8,756 nt of DNA, from the NCBI GenBank assembly GCA_016199325.1, contig JACQGW010000224.1, positions 1 through 8,756 on the forward strand, in the 5' to 3' direction. This DNA is from Chloroflexota bacterium (GTDB taxonomy: Bacteria > Chloroflexota > Dehalococcoidia > JACQGW01). Below the pieces are notes generated by a model. It saw only the letters and a program-made list of their open reading frames with translations. It had not been told where the DNA came from and ran no database searches. A program made the position numbers and the translations under genes. Shown one piece after another: positions 5,852 to 8,756 of the stretch (positions within the stretch are counted from its first letter, which is position 1; every line of letters begins with the position of its first letter).

Positions 5852-7138
5852 ATGAGCGAAGCAATGGTTGGGTCCTCGACTGCCGGTTTCCGGCGGCCGG
5901 CGGCCGGCGGATCAGGGCTGCTGCGCCTGCGGGTCGGCAGGCTGGTCGACGGAGCCGGCGCAGCGCCGATCGCGGACGGCGCCCTGCTCGTCGCAGGGGA
6001 GCGGATCGCGGCGGTCGGGCCGGCCGCGGCGGTGCCAACGCCGGATGGTGCAACGTGCCTGGAGTTCCCCGATCTCACGCTCGTGCCCGGCCTGGTAGAT
6101 TGCCACAGCCACCTGAACTGCCCGGGCGACGGCACCGACATCGACGTCGCAGCGGAAGGCGACGACCTCCTCCTGCTCCGCGCGGCCGAGAACGCCCGGC
6201 TGGCGCTTCAGACCGGCGTCACCACGTTGCGGGACAACGGCGCTTCCGGCCGCACCGCCTTCTCCCTGAAAGAGGCGGTCCGACGGGGAATCGTCCCGGC
6301 GCCGCGCCTGTCGGTCTGCGGCCGAGCGCTGACGATCACCGGCGGCCACTGGTGGCCGTTCGGCGGCGAAGCCGATGGCGTCGAGGGGGTCCGCCTGGCG
6401 GTCCGCCAACTGATCAAGGAGGGCGCCGACTGGATCAAGGTCATGACCACCGGCGGGTCGACCCGCAATACCAACTGGTACCGGCCCTCCTATTCGCCGG
6501 CCGAGCTGCGCGCGGCGGTCGAGGAAGCGTCCGGCGCCGGACGGCTGGCTGCGGCGCACGCGCTGGGCACCGCCGGCATCCGAAATGCCCTGGACGCCGG
6601 CTTCGATATGATCGTTCACGGCTACTTCCACGATGCCGACGGCCGCTATGCCTTCAACGCCGATCTCGCTCGGCGCGTCGCCGACCAGGGGGTCTGGGTC
6701 AATCCGACGATGCACGTCGTCCGCACCCGGATCCGGCGCTGGGAGCGGCTTGCCGAAGATCGTCCGCTGAACGCGGCAGAGATGGCTGCACTGCAGCGGG
6801 AGCGGCGGACGTTCGCCGAGCGGTGCGACAACCTTCAGCGCCTACTGGCAGCGGGTGCCAGGCTGGTCGCCGGCTCGGACGCCGGGAGCTCCTACGCCCC
6901 CTTCGGCGCGTTTCACGACGAAGTCGAGGCGATGGCGGCTGCCGGCATGGGCGCGGCGGCGGCGCTCCGCGCCGCCACGCTGGATTCGGCGCTCGCCATG
7001 GGCGTCGGGGGAGACGTTGGCAGCCTGGAACCGGGGAAGCTGGCCGATCTGCTGCTGGTGGAGGGGGATCCGACGGTGGACGTGAACGCACTCGGGCGGG
7101 TGGCAGCCATATTTCTTGGAGGTGTTCGAATTCGATGA
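5852..7138 (+). CDS. Metal-dependent amidohydrolase (imidazolonepropionase/prolidase-like)
   Basis: A 428-residue amidohydrolase-superfamily enzyme that would hydrolyse an amide, peptide or cyclic C-N bond using a binuclear metal centre. The order is an N-terminal beta-sandwich part (about 24-78), a TIM barrel from VPGLVDCHSHL, and a C-terminal return to the sandwich (GSLEPGKLADLLLVEGDP). The metal ligands are all present: His85 and His87, Lys196 in DWIKVMTTGG (expected carboxylated lysine), His236 in AAHALGT, His256 in IVHGY and Asp343 in AGSDAG. This resembles the subgroup of HutI-like proteins that includes Xaa-Pro dipeptidases and acyl-amino-acid hydrolases; the substrate is open. The start is uncertain: GGAGG is only 1 base before ATG 5852 and 13 bases before the in-frame ATG 5864. 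Its stop overlaps the next start (ATGA), which indicates translational coupling. Confidence 0.9.
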   Translation: MSEAMVGSSTAGFRRPAAGGSGLLRLRVGRLVDGAGAAPIADGALLVAGERIAAVGPAAAVPTPDGATCLEFPDLTLVPGLVDCHSHLNCPGDGTDIDVAAEGDDLLLLRAAENARLALQTGVTTLRDNGASGRTAFSLKEAVRRGIVPAPRLSVCGRALTITGGHWWPFGGEADGVEGVRLAVRQLIKEGADWIKVMTTGGSTRNTNWYRPSYSPAELRAAVEEASGAGRLAAAHALGTAGIRNALDAGFDMIVHGYFHDADGRYAFNADLARRVADQGVWVNPTMHVVRTRIRRWERLAEDRPLNAAEMAALQRERRTFAERCDNLQRLLAAGARLVAGSDAGSSYAPFGAFHDEVEAMAAAGMGAAAALRAATLDSALAMGVGGDVGSLEPGKLADLLLVEGDPTVDVNALGRVAAIFLGGVRIR

Positions 7139-7995
7139 GCAGAACCATTCGGATTGCGGCGGCGCAGCTCGGGCCCGCCGGCACGAAGAGAGAGAATACC
7201 GAGCGGATGGCGGCGCTGCTGGATCAGGCGAGCGCCGAGCGGGTCGATCTGCTCAGCTTCCCGGAGCTGAGCCTGACGCCGTACTTCTGCGTCCGCAACA
7301 CGCGCGACTACGAGCACTACTTCGAGCCGCCGGATAACCCGTACGCGCAGCACGTCGTCGACCGCGCCCGGGATCTCGGCATCGCCGTCGTTCTGCCGTT
7401 CGGCGAACGGGACGGCATCCACTACTTCAACACCGCCTTCGTCGCCGACCGGGAGGGCAGGGTTGTCGGGAAGTACCGGAAGGTCCACATCCCCGGCGGC
7501 TTCCCCCTGCCCGGCAAGGGCGCCTTCGCGTTCGAGAAGCTCTACTTCACGCCGGGCAATCTGGGTTACCCGGTCATGGACCTCGGCTTCGTCAAGGTCG
7601 GCGTTCAGATCTGCTACGACCGGAACTTCCCCGAGGGCTACCGGATCCTGGCGCTCAAGGGCGCCGAGGTCATCTTCACGCCGACGGCGCTGATGCGGAT
7701 CGGCAGCATCTGGCACGCCGGGCCGTGGGAGCTGATGATCCAGGCGCGGGCGTACGAGAACGGCTGCTTCGTCGTCGGCATCAACCGGGCCGGCAACGAG
7801 GACGGCGTGGACTACGTCGGCGACTCCCTGATCGCGGCGCCCAAGGACGGGTCGGTCATCATCCGCAGCGAGGCCCAGGCGGACGACCTGATCGTCGCCG
7901 AGATCGACCTGGACGACGTGACCGAAGCGCGCAAGCGGCTGCCGTTCATGCGGGACCGGCGGCCGGAGACGTACCGGGCCATTGTCGAGAGGTGA
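7135..7995 (+). CDS. Carbon-nitrogen hydrolase, nitrilase superfamily (N-carbamoyl amidohydrolase-like)
   Basis: A 286-residue cytoplasmic enzyme with the complete Glu-Lys-Cys triad of the nitrilase superfamily: Glu44 in FPELSLTP, Lys116 in KYRKVHIPG and Cys160 in QICYDRNFPE. The length and the KxHIPG and CYDRxFPE contexts are closest, from family knowledge, to N-carbamoyl amidohydrolases such as beta-ureidopropionase or N-carbamoylputrescine amidase, which release CO2 and ammonia from an N-carbamoyl amine; an omega-amidase-like role is also possible. These enzymes form oligomers of alpha-beta-beta-alpha sandwiches. The ATG at 7135 overlaps the amidohydrolase stop by 4 bases; GGAGG lies 12 bases upstream, rather far, so coupling to the previous gene may matter. 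The frame is open far upstream (to about 6055), but that part is out of frame with the amidohydrolase and is not coding. The next start is 5 bases after its stop. Confidence 0.92.
   Translation: MSRTIRIAAAQLGPAGTKRENTERMAALLDQASAERVDLLSFPELSLTPYFCVRNTRDYEHYFEPPDNPYAQHVVDRARDLGIAVVLPFGERDGIHYFNTAFVADREGRVVGKYRKVHIPGGFPLPGKGAFAFEKLYFTPGNLGYPVMDLGFVKVGVQICYDRNFPEGYRILALKGAEVIFTPTALMRIGSIWHAGPWELMIQARAYENGCFVVGINRAGNEDGVDYVGDSLIAAPKDGSVIIRSEAQADDLIVAEIDLDDVTEARKRLPFMRDRRPETYRAIVER
7988..7993 (+). promoter_or_regulatory. Ribosome binding site pointing to TTG 8001 for the small membrane protein
   Basis: AGAGGT, in the last codons of the C-N hydrolase gene, ends 7 bases before TTG 8001-8003 and 13 bases before the in-frame ATG 8007. 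The spacing favours TTG; the two choices differ by two residues. Confidence 0.5.
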
Positions 7996-8000
7996 CGCGA

Positions 8001-8504
8001 TTGAGCATGGATCTCCCAACCGTCGTCTCGGCGGTCATTTACTGGGGCGTGCTGCCGACGATTCTCATCGGGCTGTTCTTCTTCTCGACCACCATCTGCT
8101 CTCGTGTTCCAGACGGCGAACCCAAGACTTCGGCGAACGCGGGGTTCTGGGCGGGCTTGGTCCTCTTCGTTATCTTTGCGGTGGCGCAGCTGCCGTATGT
8201 CCAGGAGCCACAGTTTCGGCCAGGAACGAGGCTCTCTCTGGATTGGGGACCGACTTTCCTCGGTGTCGTGCTCGGATTCGGGCTGATGTGGGTGATGCGG
8301 TACGTGGTACCCACCCGCTTCGTCGGCGTGTTAGTCCTGTTGCTCACGGCAGCCAGCCCGAGCGCCCTCTACGGCTTCGTGTTTATCGAAAGTCTTAGGC
8401 GACTCGTGTTGTTCGTTTCCCTGGGGCTCGCTTTTGGGACGTTGCTGCACCTGGTCATCTTCCCAGGAGCAGCAAAGGAGATATGGGCAGGAAAACTGGC
8501 CTGA
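8001..8504 (+). CDS. Small membrane protein of unknown function, about five membrane segments
   Basis: A 167-residue hydrophobic protein from TTG 8001 (165 from ATG 8007). Five likely membrane segments are visible: YWGVLPTILIGLFFFST near the N-terminus, WAGLVLFVIFAVAQL, FLGVVLGFGLMWVM, VGVLVLLLTAASPSALYGF and VLFVSLGLAFGTLLHLVIF close to the C-terminus. Two short polar loops contain DGEPKTSAN and QEPQFRPGTR. No family was recognised and there are no transporter signature motifs. It begins 5 bases after the C-N hydrolase stop and so is probably the last gene of the operon. Its codons use A or T in the third position clearly more often than those of the two hydrolase genes, which hints at a different origin or weaker selection. 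A role in uptake or export for the pathway is possible from position only. Confidence 0.75.
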   Translation: MSMDLPTVVSAVIYWGVLPTILIGLFFFSTTICSRVPDGEPKTSANAGFWAGLVLFVIFAVAQLPYVQEPQFRPGTRLSLDWGPTFLGVVLGFGLMWVMRYVVPTRFVGVLVLLLTAASPSALYGFVFIESLRRLVLFVSLGLAFGTLLHLVIFPGAAKEIWAGKLA

Positions 8505-8633
8505 GCGTAAACCCTTGACATCACGAGGAAGCAAGAGATCCGCCGACCATTTGCGAAGCCATTGGTCAAAGAAGCTGAGAGGCTGAAAGGTGCGCCCGTT
8601 CAAGTCGTTGTGGACCAGGTTAGGGCCACCTAG
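8483..8633 (+). pseudogene. Possible small gene or gene remnant with a +1 shift at CCT TGA C
   Basis: ATG 8483 follows AAAGGAG (2 bases of spacing) and overlaps the end of the membrane protein gene. It encodes MGRKTGLSVNP, then TGA at 8516-8518. A +1 shift at this CCT TGA C gives an open stretch (DITRKQEIRRPF, then AKPLVKEAERLKGAPVQVVV) ending in TAG 8631-8633. The composition of the shifted part looks protein-like, basic and helical. It could be a frameshifted, truncated gene, or chance. No homologue is recognised. Confidence 0.2.
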
Positions 8634-8756
8634 CAGCCTGTCGGAGAGAACCAGTTCGGGCGAGCAACAGGCCCCGGGATGGCCGTTTTGCGGCGGAAGG
8701 AGCGAGCAATTGCCCCGCTTTCGTGCCCAAAACCGCCCGAAATAGGGCTAGGGACG
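8631..8756. mobile_element. Possible terminal segment of an insertion sequence running out of the window
   Basis: From TAGCAGCCTGTCGGAGAGAA the sequence changes character: no long frame, several short G/C-rich inverted motifs (for example TTTTGCGGCGG against CCGCCCGAAAT) and A-runs within GC-rich DNA. The CAGCCTGTCGGAG motif resembles terminal inverted repeats I recall from bacterial insertion sequences. The other end, the transposase and any target duplication would lie outside the window, so this is tentative. Confidence 0.3.

Noticed and set aside
4831..6141. 436-codon minus-strand frame opposite the dapA-like gene
   Set aside because: It is antisense to a well-supported gene, spans the operon gap and the promoter, and has no domain.
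6055..7134. Upstream extension of the C-N hydrolase frame, which would make a 646-residue fusion
   Set aside because: The extension overlaps the amidohydrolase in another frame and is Arg/Gly/Pro-rich without a domain. The nitrilase fold begins exactly at ATG 7135 with an ATGA overlap.
6913..8019. 368-codon minus-strand frame opposite the amidohydrolase end and the C-N hydrolase
   Set aside because: It is antisense to two motif-complete enzymes and has a shadow-like composition.

Overview
The window is GC-rich bacterial chromosomal DNA. Nothing in it fixes the taxon. The lipoprotein with a long Ala/Pro/Gln linker after its lipidation cysteine, the strong third-position G/C bias, the frequent GTG/TTG starts behind strong Shine-Dalgarno (SD) sequences, and the short heptad and palindromic repeats together suggest a Chloroflexota-type or similar high-GC organism; this is inference. 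No rRNA, tRNA or CRISPR array was seen.

Layout. (1) 2-1138 (+): 3' part of a polytopic membrane protein of unknown function, with two repeats in its frame, a 7-bp tandem repeat (256-297) and an 89-bp element with perfect 25-bp inverted ends (682-770). (2) 1180-1410 (+): a small double zinc-ribbon protein whose ribosome binding site lies in the 3' arm of a perfect 12-bp hairpin. (3) 1411-1509: convergent intergenic region filled by heptad repeats that fold into an 18-bp hairpin. (4) Minus-strand pair: a class III PLP aminotransferase (3294-4664) followed by a family 5 (oligopeptide/nickel type) ABC substrate-binding lipoprotein (1510-3126). (5) 4665-4887: divergent promoter region with a good minus-strand sigma70-type promoter and an extended -10 on the plus strand. 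(6) Plus-strand operon: DapA-family aldolase/lyase (4888-5805), metal-dependent amidohydrolase (5852-7138), nitrilase-superfamily C-N hydrolase (7135-7995, ATGA overlap) and a small membrane protein (8001-8504). (7) 8505-8756: a possible gene remnant, then what may be the outer end of an insertion sequence running out of the window.

Functional reading (inference). The divergent clusters look like one catabolic locus: a lipoprotein captures an organic nitrogen compound, two hydrolases open amide or ureido bonds, the aminotransferase removes an amino group, and the DapA-family enzyme cleaves or dehydrates a keto acid. No permease or ATPase genes lie in the window and the substrate cannot be named from sequence alone. 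The DapA-like protein keeps the Schiff-base lysine but lacks the residues that define dihydrodipicolinate synthase, so it is probably not a lysine-biosynthesis enzyme.
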